Assembly (NCBI GenBank): GCA_035341015.1
Contig: DAOQUL010000054.1
Coordinates: forward strand, 1-27,786
Origin: JAKQIM01 sp029557965
GTDB taxonomy: Bacteria; Chloroflexota; Anaerolineae; Anaerolineales; UBA4823
DNA: 27,786 bases
Direction: 5' to 3'
Part shown: in pieces, positions 1 to 8,800 of the stretch
Numbering within the stretch: position 1 is the stretch's first letter
How the letters are laid out: the number at the start of each line of letters is the position of its first letter
The notes under the pieces: generated by a model
Databases searched by the model: none
Seen by the model: the letters and a program-made list of their open reading frames with translations, nothing else
Told to the model about the DNA's origin: nothing
Made by a program: the position numbers and the translations under genes

Positions 1-47
1 CTTACCCATTACCCAGCGGTAACAGGCACGTACTGGAAATTCGTGGA

Positions 48-82
48 GAGGCTGTCCCAAAAGTACCTTTTGGAACAGCCTC
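48..82. repeat. Imperfect hairpin resembling back-to-back transposon ends
   Basis: The arms at 48-63 and 67-82 pair over 16 bp with one mismatch (C56 against A74) around a 3-base loop. The left arm reads GAGGCTGTCCCAAAAG. The GGCTGT-CCAAAAG pattern recalls terminal inverted repeats of some insertion sequences, but no transposase is present in the window. It could equally be a transcription terminator for a gene lying to the left. No coding region is supported in 1-308. Confidence 0.5.
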
Positions 83-101
83 ATCACCATATAGAGGGTT
101 T

Positions 102-145
102 TCGGGGAGTGGCAACCCCCATACCTGGGGGTTGCCACTCCCCGA
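102..145. terminator. Long perfect hairpin, possible terminator of an upstream gene
   Basis: Positions 102-121 pair perfectly with 126-145: a 20-bp stem, mostly G:C, closed by a 4-base loop (TACC). The stem contains GGGGAGTGGCAACCCCC and its complement. The only T-rich tract nearby is short (153-156), so a textbook Rho-independent terminator is not certain. An intergenic palindromic repeat is the alternative. It lies 20 bases after the smaller hairpin at 48-82. Confidence 0.45.
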
Positions 146-228
146 GCCCCACTTTTCAGACAACCCCTTCATGCTTTTTACCCTTCGATTTTGTTAGGTT
201 GATGGAGGGCGGCTTTCTCTCAATGGCG

Positions 229-234
229 TATAAT
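229..234 (+). promoter_or_regulatory. Candidate -10 box upstream of the cyclase gene
   Basis: A perfect TATAAT lies about 75 bases before the preferred ATG at 309, which would give a leader of roughly 65-70 bases. No convincing -35 hexamer is visible at 16-18 bases; TTGATG at 199-204 is too far away. The promoter is therefore plausible but weakly supported. Confidence 0.35.
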
Positions 235-308
235 TAAGGTGGTGTAAGTGTTTTTGTCACGATCATGAGCAGGGCGTGTTTGCAGGCCCAAGTAAGGGAT
301 CATCGCAC

Positions 309-3300
309 ATGCAAAACCTGGTTCCACACTTTATCCTTGAAAAATATGCTGCTGGCGAAATGGTTGGGCAGTTGGATGTTGCCAGCCTGTTCGTAGATAT
401 TTCTGGCTTCAGCGCTGTCACCAGCACCCTGGCCCAACATGGCAGCGAGGCGGCTGAGGTGATGGCCGATGTAATGTGCCGGGTCTTTGAGCCGCTGGTA
501 GATGCCATCTATGCCCAGGGCGGCTTCATCACCACCTTTGCCGGTGATGGTTTTACGGCTCTCTTCCCCATCCAGCCGGAGGATGCGCCCGAGACCCCAT
601 ACTTGCACGTCCTGGCTGCGGCCTTGACCATCCAATCTCACATGACCACCCATCCGGTGCAAGAGACCGCTTACGGGCACTTTCCCTTTGCGGTGAAATT
701 GGGGTTGGGGAATGGCCGCGTAGATTGGGGCATCTTACAGCCGGAGGCCGAGGGCCTGAAAGCGGCTTATTATTTTAGCGGCCCAGGGGTGGATACGGCT
801 GCCGCGGCCGAACACCATGCGCAGCCTGGCAATATCACCTTCAGCCCGGGGGTGGCGCAGGTATTGGGCAGCCACACCCGCCTGATCGCTGCCGGGGATG
901 GCGCTGCTCCCGATGGCAAGGGGGGCTTTATGCGCCTGCTGGCGTTGGACCCCCAGGCGACCCTGCCCGCGCCGCTTGAGCTGCCCTCGCCCCAGGCCCT
1001 GCCGGGTGAATCCAGCTTTGTTCCCGCCTCCATCTTGGAAAGAGGCCTGTCCCCTGGCGAGCCAGACACGGCGCCGCAAAGTTCTGATGGCCAACAGCGA
1101 GGAGAATTCCGCCAGGTGGTGAGTGTGTTCATCAACCTGATGAGCGTGCGCGGGCGCGAAGATCTGCTGCCTTTCATCCAGGCTGTTTTTGCCCTCCAGC
1201 GCCAGTATGGTGGTTACCTGGCGCGCGTGGATTTTGGTGATAAGGGCTGTAACCTGCTGCTTTTTTGGGGCACCCCCACCGGCACCGAGAAAGACCTGGA
1301 GAGCACCCTGCACTTTGTGCTATCCCTGGGCGAGCACACGCCCGGTTCTTACAAAGCCGGCATTACGTATCGCATGATGTACGGCGGGCTGGCAGGCTCG
1401 GCCCGGCGGGGTGAATGGACCTGTTACGGCGAGGGGGTCAACTATGCCGCCCGCCTGATGGTGGCGGCCCCTTGGGGCAGCATTTGGCTGGATGAACGCG
1501 TGGCCAACCGGGCTGGCGGCCAGTTTGTGATCGAGAAAATTGGCGAGCGCATGTTCAAGGGCTTCCCTGACCCACAGCCCGTATATGCTTTGTTGGAACA
1601 GACCGCCCTGAACGCCGCCACCTCATATCACGGCGCGTTGGTAGGGCGCAAAGCCGAGCTGGCGCGTTTGCATGAATTCGTTAAGCCGATGCTGTCGCCG
1701 GGTGAGAAACGCTTTGCCGGCATAATGGCGGTGGAGGGTGAAGCCGGCCTGGGCAAGAGCCGCCTGGTGGCTGAGTTCCTGGCCCAGTTGACCGGCCCGC
1801 CTGCCGAGGATGCCCCGGGTAGCGCCCCCCAACCTGCCCAGGGCTCTGCCCAATGGGCTTTGTGCCAGGCCGACCAGACCGTGCGCTCTCCGCTCAACCC
1901 CTTCTGTTACTGGCTGCGCAGCTATTTCGGCCAATCCCCCACCGAATCGGCGGCGCGCAACAAGCGCGCCTTTGGGCGCGGGCTGGACCAGTTGATCGCC
2001 AACACCCCTGATGAAACCCTCCAACAAGAGCTGAACCGCGGCCGTTCCTTCCTCGGTGCGTTGTTGGAATTGTATTGGGATAGTTCGGCCTATGCCCAGA
2101 CCGAGCCCCAGGGCCGCCATGAGCTGACCTTTACCGCCCTGAAAGCCCTTATCCTGGCAGAAAGCCTGCGCCAACCGTTGGTATTGGACCTGGAAGATGC
2201 GCAGTACATCGATGAGGATTCGCAGGCTTTCTTACAGCGCCTGGTGCGCGATATCGATGCGTACCCCTTAGCCATCCTGGCTACGGCCCGGCCGCGGGTG
2301 GGCCAGGCCCCCTTGTTTGGTGATATGCCTTATGAGCGGCTGGACCTGGGCGTGATCTCGGATGAGGATATGCGCCTGCTGGCAGAGGGTTTGCTCGAAG
2401 GCCCGCTGGATGATGACCTGGCTGAGTTATTGACCGGACGCTCTGAAGGCAACCCCTTCTTTGCCGAGCAGATCTTGCTCTACTTGCGCGAGGGCGGGGT
2501 GATCAAAGAGACCGATGGCGCCTGGCAGTTGGTGCGCAAGCGTTCTCAAGAGCCCCTGCCCACCGATGTGCGCCTGGTCTTTACGGCCCGCCTGGACCGC
2601 CTGGTGAAGGGTGTCAAAGATCTGGTGCAAACCGCGGCGGTGTTGGGGCGCGAGTTCGATGTGCAGGTCTTGGCGCACATGCTACGCAATGATACCCACC
2701 TGCCTGAGAAGATCCAGCGTGCCGAGGATGATGCCATCTGGCAAGCCATCAACCAGGTGCGCTATCTATTCAAGCATTCTTTGCTGCGCGATGCCGCCTA
2801 TGAAATGCAGTTACGCTCTCGGCGCCGCGAGCTGCATCACCTGGCTTCTCAATCGCTCGAGCAGTTGTATGCCCAAGAGCTGGAACTGCACTACGATGAG
2901 ATTGCCTATCACTATGAGGCCGCGTATCAGCAGGGCCTGGATGCCGACCGCCTGCAAGCCATCCAATACCTGGAGCGCGCCGGTCAGCGTTCGGCCCAGG
3001 CGTATGAGAATGCCGCGGCCTTGGACTTCTTCAGCCGGGCTTTGCAGTTGTTGGCTGCAGACGAGGCTGATCAGCGCTTCACTTTGCTGTTGGAACGCGA
3101 GGCCATGTGGAATCTGATTGGCGACCGCGCCGCCCAGGTTGCTGATCTTGAGGCCGCCCAGGCCCTGGCAGATGCCTGGCAGCGCCCGGCCGAACGCGCA
3201 GAAGTGGCCCTGCGCCGTGCCAATTATTTCAATGCGGTTGCCGATTATCCTACTGCCATCGAGCAGGCTCGCACCGCCTCGGCCGCGGCCCAGGCGGCCG

Positions 3301-5078
3301 GGCTGGTGGAAAAAGAATCCGCCGCCCACCTGGCCTGGGGCGAAGCCCTGTATCGCAAGGCCGATTACCCTCCCAGTGCCGAGCGCCTGGGTGTGGCCCT
3401 GGAGCTGGCCCGGGCCGCCGGCAAGCCCGACCTGGAAGCCAGCATCTTGCTCATGGCCGGTAACGTGGCCCTGCTGCAAGGCAAGTATGACGACGCCCGC
3501 CAGCGCTTCAACCAGGCGTCAGAACTGGCCCAGCAGGCCGCAGTCCGGCGCAGCCAGGGCAGCGCCTTGATCGGCCTGGGGAACGTGGCCCTTTACCAGG
3601 CTGATTACCCCCTGGCGCGCCAGCATTATACCGAAGGGCTGAAGATTGTACGCCAGGTGGGCGACCGCGCCGCCGAGGGCAAAGCCCTGAATAACCTGGG
3701 GTTAGCCGCCAAACACCAGGGCGATTTTGAAGCTGCCCGTACCTATTCGGCCCAGGGGCTGCAGATTGCCCGCCAGGTGGGCGATAAACCCATGGAGGGC
3801 ATGCTGCTCAACAACCTGGGCAATGTGCTCTCTGAGCAGGGAGATTATGCTGCTGCCCGCGCCCATTACGCCCGCGGCTTAGAGATTGCCCGCCAGATCG
3901 GCAACCGCCAGAGCGAAGGCATTGGCCTGGGCAGCCTGGGTATTGTGGCCCACCGCCAGGGCGATTACGCTGCCGCCCGCAATTATTTGGAGCAGGGGCT
4001 GGCGCTCTTCCGCCAGGTGGGCAACCGTTGGGCTGAAGCTACCGGCCTGATCCACCTGGGTGAGGTGGGCCTGAGCCAGGGCGATGTGACAGCCGCCCAA
4101 GAGCACTTCACCCAAAGCCTTGAGATGCTGCGCCAGATTGGCGACCGGCAGAAGCAGTGCGAAGCGCTGAACGGCCTGGGGCATGTGGCCTTCTACCAAT
4201 CGGATTACACAGCCGCCCAGGAGTATTATTCGCAGTGCCTGGACCTGGCGCGCCAGCTTGGAGATCGCAGCGCAGAGGGCAGGTATCTGCATAACCTGGC
4301 AAAGACGGCGGTGGTTTTGGGCCAGGTTGAGGGCGGGCGCACCTATTTTGAGCAGGCCCAGGCCCTACACCAAGAATTGAGCCAGCCTCAATATATGGTG
4401 GAAGACTTGGCCGGCCTGGCTGCGCTGGCCTGGCAGGTTGGCGCAAAGGAAGATGCGCAAGCCCATCTGGATGCTTTGCTGCCGGTTTTGGCGGCCAACC
4501 CGGGTTTGGACGGCGCCCAAGATCCACAGCGTGTCATTTTATCGGTCGTGCAGTTGTTGGATGCGCTGGGTGATGGGCGCGCCGCAGCCATCCTGGCTGA
4601 TGCCCAGGCTCGCTTGCGCTTGCAAGCCGCATCCCTGCCTGATGAAGACGCCCGTCGGCTTTTCCTTGAGAGCGTGCCTGAGAACAAAGCGCTCTTGGAT
4701 GCCACCTGCTGTCAAGCAGCTGCCCTGCCTGCCGAGCCTGCCAGCAAGCAAGCAGAAATCCCGGAACCCGCCGCAGAAGCCCAGCCTGAGATGGCTGAAC
4801 CAGAACCTGCCGCTAAGGCCGCGCAAGCTGCGTCCGCCGCGCAAGTCGCGTCCGCCGCGCAAGCCGCGTCCGCCGCGCAAGCCGCGTCCGCCAAAGCGGC
4901 CCCGGCCTCTGTTCGCATCAAGAACCTGGATCAGAGCAGCCTGGCGCGCATGTTATCTGAATTGGCCCAAGGTGCAGCACCCGCTGGGACTGTCATCGTG
5001 ATCAACATCGAGCACGTGACAATCGAAAACATTTACTTCTCGGGGCCTCCCCCACTACCTCCAGACGAGACTGAATAA
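309..5078 (+). CDS. Soluble-adenylyl-cyclase-like protein: two class III cyclase domains, AAA ATPase, TPR array
   Basis: Predicted cytoplasmic adenylyl cyclase of 1589 residues. Cyclase domain 1 (about 24-200) has both metal-binding aspartates, D30 in FVDISGF and D80 in FAGDGF. Domain 2 (about 267-430) has K312 in GDKGC, T371, N378 and R382 in VNYAARL. Next come a P-loop ATPase with Walker A GEAGLGKS (477-484) and Walker B ending E629-D630, then an alpha-helical region with eight TPR units of exactly 40 residues (1042-1361), an Ala-rich linker (1505-1528) and a short hydrophobic tail. The order C1-C2-NTPase-TPR matches mammalian ADCY10. ATG 309 is preferred because AAGGGA lies 9 bases upstream and the domain starts directly after it; GTG 276 in the same frame is possible. 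Its product and activating signal are inferred from the family. Confidence 0.88.
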   Translation: MQNLVPHFILEKYAAGEMVGQLDVASLFVDISGFSAVTSTLAQHGSEAAEVMADVMCRVFEPLVDAIYAQGGFITTFAGDGFTALFPIQPEDAPETPYLHVLAAALTIQSHMTTHPVQETAYGHFPFAVKLGLGNGRVDWGILQPEAEGLKAAYYFSGPGVDTAAAAEHHAQPGNITFSPGVAQVLGSHTRLIAAGDGAAPDGKGGFMRLLALDPQATLPAPLELPSPQALPGESSFVPASILERGLSPGEPDTAPQSSDGQQRGEFRQVVSVFINLMSVRGREDLLPFIQAVFALQRQYGGYLARVDFGDKGCNLLLFWGTPTGTEKDLESTLHFVLSLGEHTPGSYKAGITYRMMYGGLAGSARRGEWTCYGEGVNYAARLMVAAPWGSIWLDERVANRAGGQFVIEKIGERMFKGFPDPQPVYALLEQTALNAATSYHGALVGRKAELARLHEFVKPMLSPGEKRFAGIMAVEGEAGLGKSRLVAEFLAQLTGPPAEDAPGSAPQPAQGSAQWALCQADQTVRSPLNPFCYWLRSYFGQSPTESAARNKRAFGRGLDQLIANTPDETLQQELNRGRSFLGALLELYWDSSAYAQTEPQGRHELTFTALKALILAESLRQPLVLDLEDAQYIDEDSQAFLQRLVRDIDAYPLAILATARPRVGQAPLFGDMPYERLDLGVISDEDMRLLAEGLLEGPLDDDLAELLTGRSEGNPFFAEQILLYLREGGVIKETDGAWQLVRKRSQEPLPTDVRLVFTARLDRLVKGVKDLVQTAAVLGREFDVQVLAHMLRNDTHLPEKIQRAEDDAIWQAINQVRYLFKHSLLRDAAYEMQLRSRRRELHHLASQSLEQLYAQELELHYDEIAYHYEAAYQQGLDADRLQAIQYLERAGQRSAQAYENAAALDFFSRALQLLAADEADQRFTLLLEREAMWNLIGDRAAQVADLEAAQALADAWQRPAERAEVALRRANYFNAVADYPTAIEQARTASAAAQAAGLVEKESAAHLAWGEALYRKADYPPSAERLGVALELARAAGKPDLEASILLMAGNVALLQGKYDDARQRFNQASELAQQAAVRRSQGSALIGLGNVALYQADYPLARQHYTEGLKIVRQVGDRAAEGKALNNLGLAAKHQGDFEAARTYSAQGLQIARQVGDKPMEGMLLNNLGNVLSEQGDYAAARAHYARGLEIARQIGNRQSEGIGLGSLGIVAHRQGDYAAARNYLEQGLALFRQVGNRWAEATGLIHLGEVGLSQGDVTAAQEHFTQSLEMLRQIGDRQKQCEALNGLGHVAFYQSDYTAAQEYYSQCLDLARQLGDRSAEGRYLHNLAKTAVVLGQVEGGRTYFEQAQALHQELSQPQYMVEDLAGLAALAWQVGAKEDAQAHLDALLPVLAANPGLDGAQDPQRVILSVVQLLDALGDGRAAAILADAQARLRLQAASLPDEDARRLFLESVPENKALLDATCCQAAALPAEPASKQAEIPEPAAEAQPEMAEPEPAAKAAQAASAAQVASAAQAASAAQAASAKAAPASVRIKNLDQSSLARMLSELAQGAAPAGTVIVINIEHVTIENIYFSGPPPLPPDETE
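3432..4391 (+). repeat. Eight in-frame 120-base TPR-coding units
   Basis: The segment divides exactly into eight units of 120 bases (40 residues) without insertions. Each has the form xEGxxLxNLGxVAxxQGDYxAARxxYxQGLxIARQVGDR, the signature of 40-residue TPR units found in signalling ATPases. More divergent helical repeats precede it from about 2880. Such arrays normally form a superhelix for protein-protein contact. The uniform period suggests expansion by unit duplication. Confidence 0.85.
4821..4892 (+). repeat. Four-copy 18-bp tandem repeat coding an Ala-rich linker
   Basis: Four direct copies of an 18-base unit of the form GCGCAAGCCGCGTCCGCC start at 4821, 4839, 4857 and 4875; the last two are identical and the first two differ by one or two bases. 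Each codes for six residues (AQAASA type), so copy changes keep frame. It forms the flexible linker before the last ~60 residues of the cyclase. Confidence 0.9.
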
Positions 5079-5195
5079 AGGCCGTTTCTGAGAGCAGTGG
5101 GGGGAAAGAAACATGGCAACATCAATCCTGCAACCTTTTTAGGCTGGCGGGAACGACTAATATATGGGGTAGTTTATTCACATGGAGGAAATGTC

Positions 5196-5758
5196 ATGAA
5201 AACTTTGCGTACCTGGCTCAATTGGATCTGTGTCTTGGCTATGGTTTTGGGGCTTTTTGGCCATCCCACACCTGCCGCAGCAGGATCTACCCTGGGACTG
5301 CATGTATTGGCTGCCAGCCAGCCTGCCAGGCAGGCGGGTCAAACTACGGGCGCGGCTCCTGCCGGCCTGAGCGAGACCGAGTGGGCCAGTGTGCAAGCCC
5401 AGATCCGGGCGACTGAATACCGGGCTGTGCCCCAGCAGGGCGGCGAAGGATACCAGGCCTTTAACCGGGGCCAGGGTTTTTCTGCCGCTTTTACCCCCCG
5501 CGGTTTCAATCTTACAACCTCTGAGACCGGCTGGACCTTTGGCCTGGAGCTGACCGCTTACGGTGGCCTGCCGCTGGCTTCGGATCAGGGCCAGGTGCTG
5601 CGCGCTGAGCAGGCCCGTGTGACGGCAGCCCGCAGCCCCATGTTGAGCGAATGGTACGAAAACACCGCCCAGGGCCTGGAACATGGGCTGACGTTATATG
5701 CCCCGCCTTTTCCGGGGTCGGCTGCATTGACCCTGGATTTTGCCCTCAGCGGCGGCTT
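5196..5758 (+). CDS. Secreted FG-GAP propeller protein 1, 5' part (runs into scaffold gap)
   Basis: This is the first 187 residues of a protein that continues at 5859 beyond a 100-N gap. MKTLRTWLNW begins a signal peptide with a hydrophobic core and an AAA-G cleavage site near residue 29. The following domain contains NRGQGF and EWYENTAQGLEHGLTLYAPP, closely matched in the neighbour at 11473. The start is fixed by GGAGGAA at 5184-5190; the ATG at 5191 is followed by a stop two codons later. A longer same-frame start at 5097 would bury the signal peptide. No terminator is seen in the 117 bases after the cyclase gene, so co-transcription is possible. The protein is expected at the cell surface or outside the cell. 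Confidence 0.8.
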
Positions 5759-5858
5759 NNNNNNNNNNNNNNNNNNNNNNNNNNNNNNNNNNNNNNNNNN
5801 NNNNNNNNNNNNNNNNNNNNNNNNNNNNNNNNNNNNNNNNNNNNNNNNNNNNNNNNNN
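5759..5858. other. Scaffold gap (100 N) inside FG-GAP protein 1
   Basis: Exactly 100 N, the usual placeholder for unknown length. The two flanks are in different frames (5196 and 5860). Aligning FALSGGL before the gap and FGTAV after it with FAITGSL and FGYAV of the paralogue gives 270 bases there against 136 here, so the true missing sequence is probably about 234 bases, which also restores frame. Confidence 0.95.
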
Positions 5859-8800
5859 GGCGGGCTTTCTTGAATTCGGTACTGCTGTGGCCTTGGATGG
5901 CGATACGTTGGTGGTGGGTGCCTGGGATTTCGGTGGGTATATGAACAATGCACCGCAGGACTCTGGTGTAGAGGATGCGCCGGTAGCTCAGGCTGGCAAA
6001 GTTTTTGTTTTCCAGCGTAACTACGGTGAGCTGGGGCTGGACCCGATCCCCGATGCCTGGGGCGAGGTGGTTGTGCTGCAGTCCAGCGATGCCGCGACTG
6101 GCGACTATTTTGGCAAAGCCGTGGCCATCAGCGGCGATACCATCGCCGTCGGCGCCCCGGGCGAAGATGGCGGCATGGAAGACCCCCTGGCTGATTCTGG
6201 CGCGGTTTATATCTACCAGCGCAACCTGGGCGGGGAGGATATGTGGGGCGAGGTGACCACCGTGTATGCTCCTGACGCTCAACTCGCTGATCAATTTGGC
6301 ACTGCGCTGGCCCTGGATGGCGATACCTTGGTGGTGGGCGCTCCCAAAAGGGATGATGGTTCGACAGAAGATAGCGGCGCATTTTACATCTTCAACCGTA
6401 ACCTGGATGGGCCGGATACCTGGGGCTTTGTGATCATGCAGTATCAAAGCGGTTATTGGGAACAGTTTGGTGCTTCGCTGGCGTTGGACGGCGGCATCCT
6501 GGTGGTGGGTTCGCCCGGTTACTATTCGGGCAGCGGGGCAGTCTCAGTGTATTACCGTAACTGGGGTGGGCCTGATATGTGGGGTTCTGTAGCGCCTCAT
6601 CTCATAGCCAGTGATGGCGACATGGACGATCGGTTTGGCGAATCGGTTGCCATCCAGGGGGATACGATCGTCGTCGGTGCCCCTCTAGAAGATGGGGGTG
6701 ATGGGTCTCCGCTTACAGATTCTGGTTCGGCCTATGTTTTGGGCCGCAACCAGGGCGATCCCGACGCTTGGGGCCAGGTGACTATCTTGCGCGCCAGCAA
6801 TGCCCAGGCAGGTGACTATTTTGGCCAGTCGGTGGCGATCAATACCGATACCATCGTGGTGGGGGCCCCGGGGCAAGATACAGACCTGGAAAATCCAATG
6901 CTGGATACCGGTGCGGCTTACGTCTTCAACCGCAGCCAGGGCGGGGTGGATGCTTGGGTAGAGACCCGGGTTCTCTATGCCTCGGATACACCCTTCTATG
7001 CTGGATTTGGCTGGTCTTTGGCCCTCTTTGGCAACACGCTGGTGGTGGGCGCCCCAGAATTAGCCATCTCTCCTTATGATCGTGTAGGTGCAGCCTATGT
7101 GTTTAACACCAGCGGCACCTGGCTGGAGGCCGCCAGCCTGCAAGCCGGCGATGCCCAGGCGGATGATCTGTTCGGTTGGACTGTGGATGTGGATGGCGAC
7201 ACGCTGGTGGTAGGCGCTCAGCACGAAGACGGCGGCTTTGGCGGCTCTTATCCGGATGGCGGGGCGGTCTACGTCTTCCAACGCAGCCAGGCTGCCACCA
7301 ACACCTGGGATCAAACTGCCGTCTTGTCTGGCAGCCAGATGCAGGCTTACGATTACTTTGGGTATGCGGTGGCGATTTCTGGCAATACGATTGTGGTGGG
7401 GGCCTACGGCGCCGAGGGCCCCGGTATGGAGAATTCAGCCGGGATCGCTTACGTTTATGAGCGCCATTATAGCTTCCCGGATCATTGGGATGAGGTGGCT
7501 GTTCTGACACCCACCAATCCCATCATCGATGATGCAATGTTCGGTTACTCGGTGGACATTGAAGGCGACATTGTGGTGGTCGGCGCGCCGGGCGCCAATA
7601 CGAATGCCGGCGCGTGCTTTGTATTTGGCCGCAATGTGGGTTGGGATGATGCCTGGGGCCTGGTAACCTGGATGGGACTCTATAGTCCTGGCGAGTATTT
7701 TGGTCTTTCGGTAGCTGTCGCCGGCGACACGATTGCGGTCGGCACGCCAGGGGATGCTGGGGCAGATGATCTCACCCCTGGGGCGGGGGCGGTTTATCTC
7801 TTCCAACAAAACCTGGGCGGGGCAGACCATTGGGGGTCTTTGGACATTGTACGTTCGCAGGAAACCCAGGCCTGGGATGGCTTTGGTACCGACGTGGCCC
7901 TTTCTGGCAGCATCCTGGTGGTGGGCGCGCCGTATGAGGATGGGGGAATGGGTGACCCTCGGTCAGATGCAGGCGCAGCTTACGTGTTCTACCAGAACCA
8001 GGGCGGGTACGACTACTGGGACCAGGTAGCTGTCTTGCGCGCCAGCGATGCCCAGGCAGACGATCGCTTTGCAGCTTCCGTCTCTGTCTCAGATGATGTG
8101 ATCGTGGCTGGTGCGGCGGACGAGAAAGGCGGCCCGGGCGACCCGATTCAGGGCGCAGGGGCGGCCTACGTCTTCCAGCGCAACCAGGGCGGGGCCGAAG
8201 CTTGGGGCCAGGTGCGCACCCTGCGGGCCAGCGATGCCCAAGAACTGGATTGGTTTGGCATCTCGGCGGCCATCGATGGAAATACGATTGTGGTGGGGGC
8301 GCATGGGCGGGATGGCGAGCTGCCCAATGAAGGTGCGGCTTACGTCTTCACCCTGCAGGCCAATTGGGTGCCCGAAGCCCTGCCCTTGCCGCCCGAGGCC
8401 CAGGCCGGCGACCTGTTCGGCTCGGTGGCCCTGGACGGCGACATCCTGGTGGTCGGTGCGCCTGAGGCAGATGTGTGCCCCATCACCGAACCCATCACCG
8501 ATACCGGCGCGGCTTATGTCTTCACCCGCCTGCCAGGGGGCTGGCGGCAGGATGCCATACTGTGTGCGCCTGATCCGCAGGCCGGCGACCATTTCGGCTT
8601 CTCGGTAGCCATATCTGGCGTTACCATCGTGGTGGGCGCCTACGGGCGGGATGGCGATACGGGTGCGGCCTATGTCTTTGAATACACGGACCTGCAAGGA
8701 ATCAATGATTGGAGCCAGGTGGGCACGCTGGGCGTAGGCGGCGGGCAGGCTGGCGATGGCTTTGGCTACAGCGTGGCGGTGCAGGGGGCAGAGATCATCG

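Noticed and set aside
43..237. Open frame of 64 codons at the left edge
   Set aside because: It runs across both hairpins, has no ribosome site or recognisable domain, and its composition follows the palindromes.
248..260. GTG-N7-CAC resembling a cAMP-receptor-protein site before the cyclase
   Set aside because: The standard site has eight bases between these triplets, and the outer bases do not match; too weak to call.
276..308. Upstream GTG start adding 11 residues to the cyclase
   Set aside because: It is possible, but the ATG at 309 has a better-spaced AAGGGA and directly precedes the conserved domain start.
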